Assembly: GCA_905221605.1 (NCBI GenBank)
Contig: CAJNDS010002605.1
Location: forward strand, 1 to 64,000
Origin: Symbiodinium natans
Taxonomy: Eukaryota; Sar; Dinophyceae; Suessiales; Symbiodiniaceae
DNA: 64,000 nt
Direction: 5' to 3'
The notes under the pieces were generated by a model. That model ran no database searches. It worked only from the letters and a program-made list of their open reading frames with translations, and had not been told where the DNA came from. Shown piece by piece: positions 1 through 13,027 of this stretch. How positions within the stretch are numbered: the stretch's first letter is position 1; every line of letters begins with the position of its first letter. The position numbers and the translations under genes were made by a program.

Positions 1-204
<204 letters not shown>

Positions 205-306
205 GTCTGATATCTGAAGAGAGCAAAGCGCTCGCACGCGCTCCTTCGGACATAAGGCCCCGTCAATCACACACTTGAGCACATAGTCCACGCCGATCAT
301 GAATTT
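205..306 (-). CDS. Candidate internal exon, unknown protein
   Basis: On the minus strand a CTAG acceptor precedes 34 in-frame codons (102 bases, phase 0 to 0), followed by a GTGCGTG donor that runs into the GT microsatellite. The peptide begins KFMIGVDYVLKCVIDG and continues with a charged stretch (CPKERVRAL). About 70 percent of codons end in G or C, well above random sequence here. No family is recognised. The ATG at residue 3 is probably internal. What is seen: splice-like borders, an open frame and biased codons. What is inferred: that it is spliced into a larger minus-strand gene. Confidence 0.38.
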
Positions 307-311
307 CTAGA

Positions 312-3300
312 TAAGTCTTTATGTCTTTCAGCGATTTCCAAATCCGAGCTTTCACCGAATTTCTAGCCATGCCGCGGCTAACATCCTCCATGTATGTAGA
401 GTCCTGGGCGATGGCCTCAGATCGAGATGGGTCTCAACCTTCACTCAGGGACAAGCAGGCAATGTATGTGGCGTCCAAGCAAATGGACAGCTCAGCTACT
501 TTAGGGAACCTGCAGCCACGACCTAAGGCACAACGACCCCACAGGGAACATGGTCTTGGTCCTTAACAACTTTTTCAGTAGGGCTTAAGGGTCTACGGAA
601 TACGCCTTCAAGCAAGTGATTTCACGTCGTTTCCAAGGAGCTCAAGGATTTGGGTTCAGTGCTTGGTGGGCAGGCAACCGAGCCAATGGGCGCGAGTCGA
701 AACGGTTGAGTGGCTGTTAACCCCCGAGGGTGACGTGCAGAGACGTCCCCACTGACACAGCACAACAGACACCTTAAACTGATGTCCTCAAAAGTTTTCG
801 AATTCGGCGTTTGCAAAGTTTAAAAAAAGGCCTTTTGCAACCAGTCTCTCAGCGAGGCAACGGTTTTGCCAGCTCTCCTGCTCATGTCATGACATTCTAA
901 ACCCTTCCTCAAGTAAAAAGATTTTGCCATTGCTTCATCTCCATAACCTGCTCCACGAGGCACCAGGTCACCATCAGCACCACTGATCTCTGGCACATTG
1001 CGCACCATGCCGCGAACCGAAAACCTGTGCTTATTCCGCCCAGAGAGAGAGGCAATGCTACATCTCATGCTTCATGCTTGCAGGCGCATAATTGTCGATT
1101 TCGGTATCAGTGCTCAAGCTTCAAAAGCTCTTGCGCTGGCATGTCATGTGTCATCACCTTTCGAAGCCTCAGCTCCGGCTCTTCTACGCTGCTTTGCTCT
1201 TCGCACGAGTTTGTACACTCGACCTAAAAGAAGGGAACTAATGCCAGAAGTCCTCAAACATCCTTTGACCTTCCAGCATACTCCGTGCCACGAAACCAAA
1301 GGTCCAGCACAAACGCTATGCCGAGGATGATGAGCATGTGGTAGCCTACGCTGACAGACACTTGTGACTGAACTGTGAGGTTTCACTCAATTTCACCTGT
1401 TGCAATCCATGGATGCTCAATACGCGTTGGGTTCACTTAAGACTTAAGACATGAGAAGTCGGGATGACTGAGGCAGAGCGTTTCTCATGGGTGTGAAAGA
1501 GTGAATGGACACAGACCCAGACAAACGTCCAGAACCGAAAGACAAATCTGGGGCCGCCAACCCGACAGTCTTTCTTATTGAAGTGAAAGCTTGTCAGGGA
1601 TGTGAGATGCAGGAGGCAGAACTACGACGATCCCTCCACTGGGCACAAGTCCCTCATGGCGACTCTACCAGCAATCCTTATGTCCGAGCATCGGTCGCGC
1701 ATGGAATGTGACTTTGAGGTGCCGTGACGTTCAGAGCTATACCGGGTAATCAAATGTAGGCCCTACATCCGCTTTTGCTGGGAGCTGTTCTGAGATTTTC
1801 ATCCCAGGAGCCGATCACGAAATGCTTGAAGGCCTCCAAACCTTCAATGTTCCTCAGATTTAAAGCAGGTTGCGGGGCATGAGTGATGCACCTGTCGCAG
1901 CCAGCGATACCCGTAAGACCCCTGCCGATAAGTACAAAGTTAAGGTGACACATTGAACCACGGATGCGCGACTCAGGCAGTTCCTCGGCCTTGTGCAGTT
2001 CTTGTGATCTGGGAGTCGGTTCTACAACAGTTGCAACAAGCATCGGTAGGCCCTATAATGACTTCGCATAGTCAATGCAGGAGGACAGCTCCGAGCGTCG
2101 AGTCTGGGGGAGGACTGGGGTTGTACACCGCGCCCATCAGCGGCATGGACCCGCAGTAGAGGTAGAAAGCGAACCTGGGAAAAAGAGAGAATGCTATTCA
2201 ACTGCGATTCATTGCTATTCAACTCAAGGCTGTGCTTTCTACGGGGAGCAACCTCGAGTTCTCGAGAGTGCGAGGAAAACAGCGAGTCCACGTCCAAATC
2301 TTTGCAAAGTGGAAAAAAAAACTGCTGGGGGCGAATCGGAAACCCACCAGGGCTCTACACAGGAAGTCCCCAAGTCCAGTGCGCCTCTGGATCGGCAAAG
2401 TGGGCGTCTGCAAAGAAACGAAAAAAGCAGACCCTGGTGGCTGGTGGCAGCTCGAGCTGCACTTTACACCTCCCCAAGCGGCATCCCCTGCCAGAAGTCA
2501 GGCGCACATTTCGCTGTGCGCGCTGTGTGTCGGTGCAAAAGTATCGAATGTCAACATGAATCGAGCAAGAAACAAAAATGCCCCAATTCCGCCACATACA
2601 ACAGAACCTCCGAACACGCACACAGGCAAACCGGACCCCCCGTTCGACTCGAGCCCTCGCACGCTTGTGCCATAAGTACTATAGGCCAGCCTACATAAAC
2701 ACGCCACACCGGCTATGCAGCCCTGAAATACGCCGGCAGCAAAACAAGTGCGGAAGTGTCCTACCGCATCCTTTGTTCCTTTAAGGGTCTTACTGAAGCC
2801 AGCAACTACTCACCTAAAGCTTGTGGAAGCTTGGGAAAATTCGTGCCCCATGCTGGCATGATGTGCCGGAACCTTTGCTCTGCGTACTTTCCCTCTCGTA
2901 CCGTTTTGGGACATTGCCATCTTCCTCTGCTCGAGCCCACAAGTGCCTCTCTGTCTGCTCTCTATGCAAGCCTTAACAACAGTTCATGCCTCATTACTTA
3001 GTGACCTGCTACCACACGCCGAGCAGAATCCATGCCAAAGGCGCCGATTGCACCAGTACGCCAAGGTAGCCACAGTCAGGCAGGAGGAGCGGCGGTGCAA
3101 TGCTGCCAAGCGCCGCTCCTCTCACACAGCTTAGCTTTCCTGTGCGTCGTTCATTCAATCAGGTCTCTCGAATGTGAGACACTCTATTCCCATGTCTGTG
3201 ATCCGCATCTGGCAAGCATTGTCTGTCGCATGGATTGTCCAGGGCTTTCATGCTCACACTTTAACAATTTCCACCAACTGGCAGCATATAGTGTGTAGCT

Positions 3301-3340
3301 GCACCATCGGCATCTTCAAGCCCCTTTTTGGTATGCAGGA
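312..3340. other. Non-coding or unassigned stretch
   Basis: Overlapping short open frames on both strands, none recognisable. The most protein-like is on the minus strand at 820-1068 (listed separately). No tRNA-like, rRNA-like or large repeat structure was noticed. Confidence 0.5.
820..1068 (-). CDS. Unassigned minus-strand open frame, possible terminal exon
   Basis: An 82-codon frame ending at TAA. The part after the internal Met (MVRNVPEISGADGDLVPRG) reads like a normal soluble protein: mixed charge, few rare residues, and an end DWLQKAFF. It could be the last exon of a minus-strand gene. No domain is recognised, third-base bias is only moderate, and no upstream exon was joined to it, so it may be chance. 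Confidence 0.25.
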   Translation of the reverse strand: MRCSIASLSGRNKHRFSVRGMVRNVPEISGADGDLVPRGAGYGDEAMAKSFYLRKGLECHDMSRRAGKTVASLRDWLQKAFF

Positions 3341-3346
3341 CCTGTT

Positions 3347-3462
3347 CATATGGGGGTTTCAAAATAGGGGTACCTTGTTGGGGTCCTTTCTATAAGGGAA
3401 ACCTATAGTATACTACTTAGGGTCTAATTTAGGGGCCCCCTATTTTCATAAACCCCCATATG
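3347..3462. mobile_element. Inverted-repeat element, family B (MITE-like)
   Basis: The left end reads CATATGGGGGTTTCAAAATA and the right end is its near-perfect reverse complement; the arms differ by a small indel and substitution over about 26 bases. The centre (CCTATAGTATACTACTTAGG) is AT-richer and has no open frame. Both ends carry TA, so a TA target duplication is possible but cannot be separated from the palindromic CATATG. It looks like a small non-autonomous DNA transposon. Only one copy is visible here. Confidence 0.7.
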
Positions 3463-3571
3463 GAGAGTAGCAGCTCGCCTGGCAAGGCTCGCACTCATCG
3501 ACGGACAGGTGCAAGTACCTAGCAGCAGCTTAGCAAAGCACAAGCCGAAAGGGAATTTCGAGACATGTGCA

Positions 3572-3655
3572 TTGGGATGTTCCCCAGTATGCAAACAGTC
3601 CCTAATAGGGATTCTATTTTCCTCCGGACTAAGGAAAATAGGGAGAGCATCCCAA
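3572..3655. mobile_element. Fold-back MITE family A, copy 1
   Basis: An 84-bp element starting TTGGGATGTTCCCC and ending GCATCCCAA, flanked on both sides by the perfect direct repeat CATGTGCA (3564-3571 and 3656-3663). The left arm includes ACAGTCCCTAATAGGGATT, shared with the other copies at 33.76, 36.68 and 60.33 kb. The inner stem here is a different pair (CTATTTTCC / GGAAAATAG). There is no coding capacity. The target duplication and inverted repeats mark it as a non-autonomous DNA transposon. Confidence 0.88.
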
Positions 3656-3663
3656 CATGTGCA

Positions 3664-5571
3664 GTTTAATAGTAGACATCAGGTGATAATACGGATCGAC
3701 AAACTACGATTCTTCTTCAAAAATCATGCGAGCAATCATGCATATATACCACTTTTTCAGAAATAAAGACCACTTCTATTGAGCAACGGCCGAAAAACTA
3801 AGTGTACAACAGGACCACGACCCACTGTCTCCCAATGACTGGTCTGGAGCCTCATGCTCCAAACGGAAAGCCGTGGACTCCAACCAGTCAACCTACAGAG
3901 GCCCTGACAATGCTCCGAAATCAGGATACAATATAGCTCGAAGTCTGAGCTGTGCAGCTTCAGGTGCGCAGTGATGCCCGAGCATACAACGCTGAAGGTG
4001 AATGCTCCCAGCAGTAGGAAGGGGTACCTTAAGCTCTGCAGCTCATGGGGGGGATGCCACAGCTCTCAGCTACTCGTTGGCGAAAGCACGCACGGCATTT
4101 CAAGCCATTCAAGTGCGAGGCTATCCTTCCACCAGCTTGGGGACAGAAATACCTGCTTGCGTGGCCTAAGGTCCCTTATAAGGGTGCCTGCTTTCGTCCC
4201 TTAACTGAGCTGCCCTAATTAATTAAACAACAAGAAGTCGCAGCACACGACTGTTCGGCAATGAAAACCAGCGTTCGGGAGATCTTGGCAGAGTTGTAGT
4301 TTTTTCGGGTTGATGTTTAGAAGCTTGTTGCCACACTGAAATAGGTCGGTATGTCGCTTTTGTACCAGGACTCCCTGATGTGCCTGGTACATGTTGAGCC
4401 ATGTGCAGCTTCTTGAAAGAACAACTTCCGGGCCCTAACACAAAACTCATGCCTTCCCAGCCCAGCCCCTGCTCAGCCTGGTAAGCACTCGGTATGGCCC
4501 CCCATGGAAATTCGGAAAGCACGCGAAGACAGAACTCTCTGTATTTTAGCGCTGCGGCCGTGAGAGCCTTCCCTAAACCTTCAGGAGGCTCTCTAGATCG
4601 TCCTAGATCGTCCGGCTCATATGGGTGCACATCGAACAGCTGGTTCATCCCTGACAAGGCATCTTCTCCTTTCGATCATTTCTCCTTCCAAGGACGAACC
4701 CCCAGACCTGTGGTCCGCCACTTCCTTCCAAAGATTCCCTTGTGAGCTCAACCCGTGACCAAGTCTTCCCCGCTTCAAAGCGTCCATTGCCAAGAAGCAG
4801 GGGCACCCTCTCTGCATTCGCGGAACTTTGCCTCGACAGTTCCTTTGCCGTCCGGGGGTACAGTAATCCGACACCCTGAACCTGTGACAAGGTTTGCACT
4901 TCGTGGTTTGCAGTATTTTGCGGTCTCCACTGCACGCATTACAGCCACATGACACATTTCAGTATATGGATGTCAACATAAGTGACTGCAGGATCTCACT
5001 CTTCTGGTTCCTGCAAGTTCTTTCAATCTTTGCTCCACAAACCAACGTTCGACATATCTCTGCGCCCCTGTCAGGGTTGGATTTAGGCCGCAGTCAAGCT
5101 GCACGCAAATACTGGACCTTCATGTCAATACTGCGACCCTGAACCCTCACCCAAACCCAATCACTTATAGTCATCAGGCCTCAGACATAAACATCAGTGT
5201 GTTCATTGGAAGCTGAGATGTGCATGGTTTAGGGGCTTGAAGATATGCTCGAGAAAAAACAAGTATTGAACAACACGCAAGCTGATGTACTTGACGACAG
5301 TGCAGTATGTTTGAGAGCAGGAATCGTGGACATATGGCTCTCTCCTCTACCGTACATCCTAGGACGACCTCCGAACCTCAAAGCTGCTCGAGATCATTGT
5401 TCACATGAAGCAACTTCACGGGAATGGCTGCCCGGCATCGTAGTATGCGAAGCCAGCGATGAAGCCACTCTGGCCCGCCGCGGCATCCGCAATGTGCAGC
5501 GCCGCCTTGAGTGGCACCGACCTGGGTGCTCTGCAGTGATATGGTCACGCAAGGGTTGAACTCTATAGAAG
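3664..5571. other. No supported gene
   Basis: Short overlapping frames only, including a 144-codon minus frame at 4223-4657 and a 104-codon plus frame at 5245-5559. None has a recognised motif, a strong codon bias or splice partners that I could identify. Confidence 0.45.
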
Positions 5572-5637
5572 CCTAAACCCTAAACCCAAATACCCTAAAT
5601 ACCCTAACTACCCTAAACTACCCTAAACTACCCTAGA
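5572..5637. repeat. Degenerate interstitial telomere-type repeat
   Basis: About nine CCCTAAA-like units with variants (CCCTAAATA, CCCTAACTA, CCCTAAACTA) in the C-rich orientation on the plus strand. Internal position and degeneracy indicate an interstitial block, not a chromosome end. Confidence 0.9.
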
Positions 5638-6828
5638 ACCCAAAGACCTGGGCCCTGAACCTTTCACATCCCTTCACCATTCAAGGCAAGCCACGACATT
5701 TGGCTGGACGTGGTTCCGACGCACTTTGGCGACGCTTCTTGTGGCCCGCAGCTGCATATATAGCAGTTTCACCATACAGCATGTCGCAACCAGGCCTCTG
5801 TGCATATACACCTTCACGTAACAGCAGACATTTCGTGACACCAGCATGGGAAGAAGCGTTTATGCCTACTGCCACAAGTTTATGGTCGGGCTTCGACGCC
5901 CAACCCTACCTTCCTCCGTAAGTGACCGCTGACCTTCAGGTCCTCATCTTCCTTTTCATATACATGTAATACGAACTCAGGCTCCACGTGCTCAGCGCGC
6001 AAGAGAACAGACAGGGCGATGGACTGATGGGCTTCCAGTACCGCGCACTGGTCTAGAGAAAGTCCGAAATATGCAGGGCCAAACCTATCTCCTATCTGTT
6101 GAGTGCTGATTGTTGAACCTTACACTGCCGCATCTCGCATGCCCCTCTAGGATCCAAACCCCGCAGTCGGCAGCTTCGATGTCTGCACCTCGACACAGCA
6201 AGGCTTTCTTCGACTACCGGCAGGTGATATGGATTTCTTTGACCTCGGCTTACATAGGCTTTAGGGTGCTGAGACTTGGTTGGTGTCGGTGTGGGCGTGG
6301 TGTGTGCAGGGTTCCGATGTTCTTGTTGCTGCCCGCCTAGCCGACTGATCGCGCCGCATTGGAGCAATGGGCAATGTGTTGCTGTACATCCCCTTTCCTG
6401 GTCCACACTCCTTCACAAGCTAGCGACTGCAGATCAGATCAGACATGCAATGATGCAGTGCGTGTGGATTGCCGGGGCTTGGGGTGGTGCAAAATATCTA
6501 AAAATCACTGAATAATATTGTATCAGTCGCTTAAATTTTGTATAGTGGCTGAAACATCCGCAATCATCCAGAATATACTGAAAGCATGCAGTGCACCCCT
6601 CCACGCTGCTCCCCCTCCGGCCTTCCCCTCGTTTCCAAGCGGTTTTTCGGGGCTTCGGGATGCTTCACGGAGGAGCCATTGGGATTCGGGTGGCGGCATT
6701 AAGGCGATTCTGATTCGCCGATGAGCGTTTGGCCAGCCCTCGCCTGCTGCTTGACGGCTCGGATTGATTTGAAGGCGCTCTGCAACTTTCTCCACTGCTG
6801 TCCTTTGGGCGCTTTGCGGCAACCCAAT

Positions 6829-7158
6829 TTACGATGTGGCACAATCGGTTTTCCTACACATCCTCTGCAGCCTTGCCCTTTTCCATATTCTCCCGTCGTG
6901 TCTTCTCTCCCCAGGCCCTGCATCTCGAATTATTCCCGCTCCTTTGCGTTCAGCCCCAGCCCTCCCGTTAGCTTCGCCCCTCGTCTCCCCACAGCCGCTG
7001 GCCTCGCTCCGATTCCAGGCTTTTGCTGCAATAGTATAACTCGCCATCTCCAACCCTTCGCAGATGCGGCGGGGGTGAAGAAGTCGGCGTGCCGCAAGTA
7101 CCGCCTGTGGGCCATCACTCGCTCGTTTCCCCTCCAACCAATACAGGGCCTTGCGCAT
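6829..7158 (-). CDS. Unassigned minus-strand open frame
   Basis: A 109-codon frame starting MRKALYWLEGKRASDGPQ. It is Arg/Ala/Gly-rich and about two thirds of codons end in G/C. The flanking minus frames (6523-6822, 6699-6923) are also open, so stops are scarce on this strand across 6.5-7.2 kb. That fits either a real coding segment or simply GC-rich DNA. No domain is recognised. Confidence 0.25.
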   Translation of the reverse strand: MRKALYWLEGKRASDGPQAVLAARRLLHPRRICEGLEMASYTIAAKAWNRSEASGCGETRGEANGRAGAERKGAGIIRDAGPGERRHDGRIWKRARLQRMCRKTDCATS

Positions 7159-7159
7159 G

Positions 7160-9310
7160 CCGGGACGCCCTGAGATATGGATTTCCTGGATTGGAACTCC
7201 AACAAGTCCTCCGAATTTGGGTTTGGTGCTGGTTCAGTTCGTCCCCCACACGGACATCTCAAAGCTAGTCTGCACGTTTTCAAGCATGTGCCGGCGTCTG
7301 TTGCTGCCGTATGCTAGAGTGCAGCTAGACTGAATGCTTACAAAGACACGCAGATCTTAGACGATCACATGCAGAAGTCCGAGGGCCCAACCATGGTCCA
7401 AGAGTAGCTGACCTGAGCTCAGCTCTCAAGGCCCCCTCGGGTCTTGCAAGCCTGGGCACTGCCTGGCCTTATGCTGTCCGGACTTCACGAAGTTGAGTCT
7501 TCGTTTTGGGCTTCACATGGGATTTGGTAGGAACAAGGGGGGGGGGGGGGGGCATGACCGTTGACTCGGTCTTTGCATGGTGGAGCCAGGGCATCTGTGC
7601 AGCTAACAAGCCATGGGCGGTTGGTTAATGAACGGTACTGAGCAATTCAACAGGAAAATCTGGGTTCAAAGAAAGCAGCCGTAGATGGCCGCACTTGGGT
7701 CTCTGCAGGGTTGGGTCGGGGCAAAATCCGAGATTATCCTAGATTGCAAGATGTCAACCGTTGCACAGCGAGGACCGACGAACTGATCTTGCACCCGACG
7801 TCCCTGTGGCGCCGCACAAGAAGGGACTTCACGCCCCCCCAGGAGTAGTTCAGTGCAGCCAAGGAGCAGATTTCCCTGTGGCCAGCACGTGCAGCTAAAC
7901 CCAAAGGCGTGGAATTCCTGAAGCAACAATCAGCTTCGGGAACATTTTCGGTGTCATTCTAGAGGGTTCAAGCTCACTTCGGTAGACTCGCCGTCCACAC
8001 CCTTTGCTAGCGTCGTGCTCCCGATTCTGTGGAAGTGCAGAACAACTTCTCTGGATACCAATACTAACCTCTCTTTGCAGCCCCCTTCCAGTGGTTTCTC
8101 ACAGCCAGGGACTGCTGCTTGAAGGCCCCAAGCCCTTTTGTTCGTTCTGAGTCAGTGGATAGCACAATACCTGGCTCGTTTTGTGAGAACGTTGTCAATG
8201 CAAGCTCAGCCCGATCTGCGCCCCCTCTCCTGCAATTCTAACTCCGGTCTGTGCCAGGCATCGAGGCGTCCACAGACTCAACGTCAGCGCGGAGCGAGAT
8301 CTGGTTCGAAAGAACTGACGGAGAGTCCATGTGGTTTGAGGGGTAGTTTGAGAGACAGAGGTCGCCGGGATCGAGCACAAGGTTTCAGACTGCAAGTGCA
8401 CATGCGTGGCAGCCCAAGTGGCAAAGTGGGAACAGTTTCAAGCTTGCTGCCCAAGTTGCGAGGAGCTTGCAAACAGCCAGATCGCCCTGGCGTGACGCTA
8501 CAGCCAACGGTGTCTCGCCTTAGGGATCACAACTGAGGGTGCACCAACAGGCCAAACCCATGCGAGCCTCTCGCGCTCTCTGTGTCTCTCCTGCGGAGTC
8601 AGTTCATGCGAGCCTATCGTTCAAGTGTGACCACAGCAAACTCAGCCACATGCTCATGAGCAGCGGTGGGAAAGCCAGCACTTCCCAGCCATGGGTGACG
8701 TCAGCATACGGCATACGGTGTGTTCGCGAGGCTTCTGCAATACAATCGCAAAAACGACCAATCCTGACCAAGAACATCCTAGGGCTAACATGCCACATGC
8801 CTCCTTACCTACCATGGCAACAACCAGCCGCGGGTCACACGCCCCCACTCACTGTCTACTTTTTCTGGGGAACCACCCGCCCCCCGCCTTACCCAAAAAA
8901 GCTGAAGCAGCTGGGGGCCCATCCCCGGCTGTTCAGCGCTTCTCGAAGGTGTGGTCGAAGCTCCAACTCTTGCCTGCACCTCTGAATCGAAAGGGGTGCA
9001 AGGGGGCGAATTTGTCCCATTTGTCCCTGGGGGGACTTTCTGGGTACTAGTGTAGCATAGTGCAGCCTGTCAGGGGTCTCATGCTTCCGTGCCCTCCAAG
9101 TTCGATCATCCTCCCAGACGCAGTTTGAACCGAGCTTCGTATGGGTATCGCCACCGGCCACTGCCTTGAACAGTAGTCCGGCCGACTTGCTAGTCGAGGC
9201 CTTAAGCCAAGCGTAGCTTGGATCAAGGCTTTGAGATATCGGCGGATGGACAGCCATGCTGCACTTTCTGCACTAAGTTGCGGTTCTGGAGAATTTTGCT
9301 GCAAGGCCAA
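7160..9310. other. No supported gene; contains a G run
   Basis: A 16-base G run at 7537-7552. Open frames at 8138-8536 (plus) and 8889-9257 (minus) are not recognisable. Nothing else was noticed. Confidence 0.45.
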
Positions 9311-9488
9311 GCATACACAGCCACCAACAACAACTAACACTAACCAACAACCCACCAACAACCCACCAACAAACACCAACAACCACCAACCAACAAGCGA
9401 CAACCAACAACCACAACGACAACGCAAACACCAACAGCAAGAACAAAAGTCATCATCATAGTCGTCATCATCATCATCATCATCATCG
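9311..9488. repeat. CAA/ACC-rich low-complexity tract and ATC repeat
   Basis: Plus strand is built of CAACAA, CCAACAA and CCACCAACAA units (about 9311-9450), followed by a clean (ATC)n run to 9488. The minus-strand frame across it is low complexity (poly-Asp then Cys/Trp/Val/Gly) and is an artefact of the repeat. Confidence 0.9.
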
Positions 9489-9489
9489 A

Positions 9490-11675
9490 GATTGGGAGGT
9501 GCCACGGAGCCTGCCTGGTTCGACGGAAGACGTTTTTAGTGAGCAAGATCAAGGAAGTATTAGCCGCAGCCTGTCCCTCAACTACTCTGGCACAGCGAGC
9601 CAAAGGTGATTCAGTCCGGAATCTTCCAACATTGAAATGACTGACGACCTCCTCCTCCTCCTCCACAGAAACCTGCAACCGTCAACCTTCGATCCACAAC
9701 GTGTAGCTTGCAGTCTTCGCAGCCTTGGATGCACCCGCGTAGTGTGCAGCGACGCTCTGTTTCCTGAAGCTTCAGAGCTTGCGAGGCAACGGCAAGGCAT
9801 GCCCGGGGCATGGGAACCGCCCTTGCAAAAAAGCCGCGTAATTGAAAGTCACTCCACCCCGTGTCTTCAAACGAACTGGGAAAGAATAGCCATATACGTA
9901 ACTGTACCCCAAATGGATTTTGAAAGATTGCAGTTGCATGCAACCTGGGGCCGCAGTAACAAAGGACCAGCGCGGGTGGCAGATACTACGGGAACAGTGC
10001 CGCTGTCAAATCGCATGGGGAAACGAAGCAGAGAAACGGCGCTCGCACTGGGCAGGTGTGGTGTGGCAACAAGGGCCCAAGCATAGGTTCCGGGGCAAGG
10101 TAGGCATTGGCAAACTGGATCTCACAGGCCCACAAAATAGCGAAAATAAGAGCCAAGCTGGGAAGCAGCTTGTGCAGTTTACATCATTGGAGGCTGCAGA
10201 CACCACAATTGGGGGTCAAGGCAGCACCCACATCTTCGCTGTCTTTGCTCGAGCACCATGCTGAGAGTTTCGACGTCCGGTCTGCTTTCCATCCTAGGGG
10301 CCTTGTAGTGTTTCTGCGCGGGTGGCCTTCTCCAACCGGAATTTGATGCACGTGTTAGCATGATGCGGTCATGATGCTCATGGTGTTGCAACCGTGCTTA
10401 CAACATTCGCAAGTCCAACATTAGACTCACGGTGCTGTGTGCTTTCGTTAGGTTTAATAAGGCACCTCCCGCTCCCTCCCTGAAGCCGTTCCGACTGAGA
10501 GGGCTCTGCAGAGAAAGCCGCTGCACCCAGCGGTTGACCCAGAACATCGTAGAAAGCAGTGCGACAGCAGTGACCTGCGCAACATACTGCTCAGAGCTTC
10601 AGTGTAAGGAATGAAGAATTTTCGCCTTGGTTCTTGTCATGTTCATGAGCCTTATGCAGACTTACACGTTGACGGCTCCGCGGGCAACGAGGAGTTCTTG
10701 ACGAGTTCTTGCCGCTTGCTGAGAGGTTGCTGCAGACGACTCGCTCGTTGATGTCGGTTTGGGGAATGACAGAGTGGGCAGAGGACATTTGCTACCGGAC
10801 AAAGCATGGAACACGTGGGGCTTAGGACCACCTTCGGAACCCACAAAGCTTGCCTTGCCCTGAACACAATGACTCCGAACACGAAAACGAAACCCATGGT
10901 TTGGGACCAGCGGCCACGGCAGCCACGGCGGCCAAAACAAAGTCGCTGGCCATGCTTGGGAGCAGACATTATGCGAAGCGATCAGGACTCTTTGACTTGC
11001 AACTTGCCGGGTGCTGCGATGTGTGATTCGAGCTGTTTGGGGCTGAAAGTCACAGGTCTATTTCAGGCTTCAGCATGAGTTACACAGGGATGAGGAATCA
11101 GGATGCTTCTGCAAGTGACGATTGCGTGTTGAGCCAACAGCTTTCAAACCCGTTTGTGCATCAGCCAGCTTGCCAGTGCTTCGCGGCGAGACAGAGGCTC
11201 TTGGTCCATGACTAAACTGCGTACTTCTGGCAGGGTTTAGTCTGAGGACGATTACCTTGCACCTCTTAAGGCAACCAGCGCCTACGTGCAGGCATTAAGT
11301 AACTACACATCTTCGTACCACCACCGACTTCGACCGACTTCGAAGTCCCCCCAACCGCCGGCCTTTTTTCCTCCTTCGCGCATGAAGAAGAGACCCTTTC
11401 CTCGATAGATCCTTCATTGCCAAACCTAGTGATGATCTGATTCCCACGTATTTCCCTTCTTCAAGGTGCACTTTATGAAGGAGCTTGAAGCAGCTTACCA
11501 GAGTTTGGGTCAAATCATGAACAAGTGAAGAGCCTCACAAGCTTTCAGTGTCCTTAATCTGCGATAAAGACTTGGTTTGCATTCGGTTCTTGGAGGTGGC
11601 TTGTCGGGGAATGTTTGCCTTTTGCTACCTACCTTTCAGTTTCCCCCAAAAAAGACCAGACACCTAATACATTCT
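9490..11675. other. No supported gene
   Basis: Overlapping short frames on both strands (largest 149 codons, 9637-10086 plus), none recognised. No repeat family was identified. Confidence 0.45.
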
Positions 11676-11676
11676 A

Positions 11677-11790
11677 CTACTATTTGCCGAAGAACCCCCC
11701 AAAAAAATTGAAAGAATAATCCCTATCTTACCCTTAGAAGGAAGAATCTTTTAAACATTTTTTGGGGGTTCTTAAGTCTTCAGCAAATGG
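11677..11790. mobile_element. Inverted-repeat element, family C, copy 1
   Basis: The left end CTACTATTTGC...AAGAACCCCCC is mirrored at the right by GGGGGTTCTTAAG...GCAAAT. The interior CCCTTAGAAGGAAGAATC closely matches the copy at 13.85 kb (CCCTTATAAGGAAGAATA). No open frame. Small non-autonomous transposon-like repeat. Exact ends and target duplication are not resolved. Confidence 0.7.
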
Positions 11791-13027
11791 TATTCTAAGG
11801 CCATCCTGTGCTCTAACCCTTGGATTTGCTCCTCAGCAGAAGGACCTATGTCCCCAGAGACTTCGGGAGTCGGAGACAATCCTGAAACACAGCCTTCCGT
11901 TTTCGCTGGGGCTAGCCGGCTCATGGCACAAGTCGGCTTCTCAGAGTAATTGGATAGAGTGTAGAGCCGAAACAAACTGGATTGGTTTCGCCATCTTGCT
12001 TTACATTGGGCTTGCTCCCTCCCCCTCCTCTACGCTCGGCTTTCTGCTGGCCCTCCCCAACAGACCACGATGCCAAGGTCTCCTTCGGACATCGCATGGC
12101 TCCGGCATTTCCGTGGTAATGCATTTCTCAAGCAAAAAGACCCAGCAGCTCTCCGAGAGGACTCGTCTAGGTCGGGAGGGGATCATATTTGGCAGGTTGA
12201 TTTTGTGCAACAATTCTTGATGTGGTTATCGTGCTGATCGCCGAAGAAGCCCACAAACGGAAAACGGTGCCTGCGTGAAACACGAGCTCCGACTGGCAGA
12301 AGCGCGCCTCCTGCCGGCCTCCTGGCTGCCTGTCCATTTCACTTTTCTTTTTTGCCAGGCTCTATTGGATTCTACGTGTGTTCTGCAGTTCTGTACGCTT
12401 AAAGTTACGGCTGCACAACGGATCATGAGCTCTCTGAGTATGTGGCTCACGTAAGTCAACCATGTCTTCGAAAGGGTTCGCTGTCCCTCTGCGGATCCTT
12501 GTTAGAAGACACGAGCCAGGGAGGCTGCCAGACATCTCTGGATGTGTGTCGCGATGCCATTCGCATGTCTGAATTTCCATGTGCTTGTTGCAACGCTTGA
12601 GCTTGGGCATCTTGCCTTCCATGCAGAACATTGCCACTGGATGGCCGCAAGACCGTAGCAACCCGGAATTAAGTCCCCAAAAAGGTGAAGATTGTGAGCT
12701 TGACATCGTGCACGACGTGGCATATTGCAGATTTGAGGCCCTGGCGCTGTGCAAACTTACGACCCGTGACAATCGCACCCGCAAATCCCAAAGTCATACA
12801 TCTTAAGCAGCCCCAAGTGTGATTGCACGAGGTGTCAACACAACGGTCTACAACTTTTCCATGTACTTTCTCTGTGCAGTGCAAGGTGTATCACTCCAGT
12901 GCTTCACATGCTCCTCACTTTGTGGCCATCCTTGTAGAAGGTGCATTCGCCCGCTGGGCATGGGTCAGTAGAATCGAACATCGTGGGCTCACCAATCAAG
13001 GCCCTCATCAAGTCTAGGGGCAATATT

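Noticed and set aside
9047-9505. Minus frame beginning with poly-Asp and a Cys/Trp-rich middle
   Set aside because: Produced by the (ATC)n and CAA repeats; no protein-like composition outside them.
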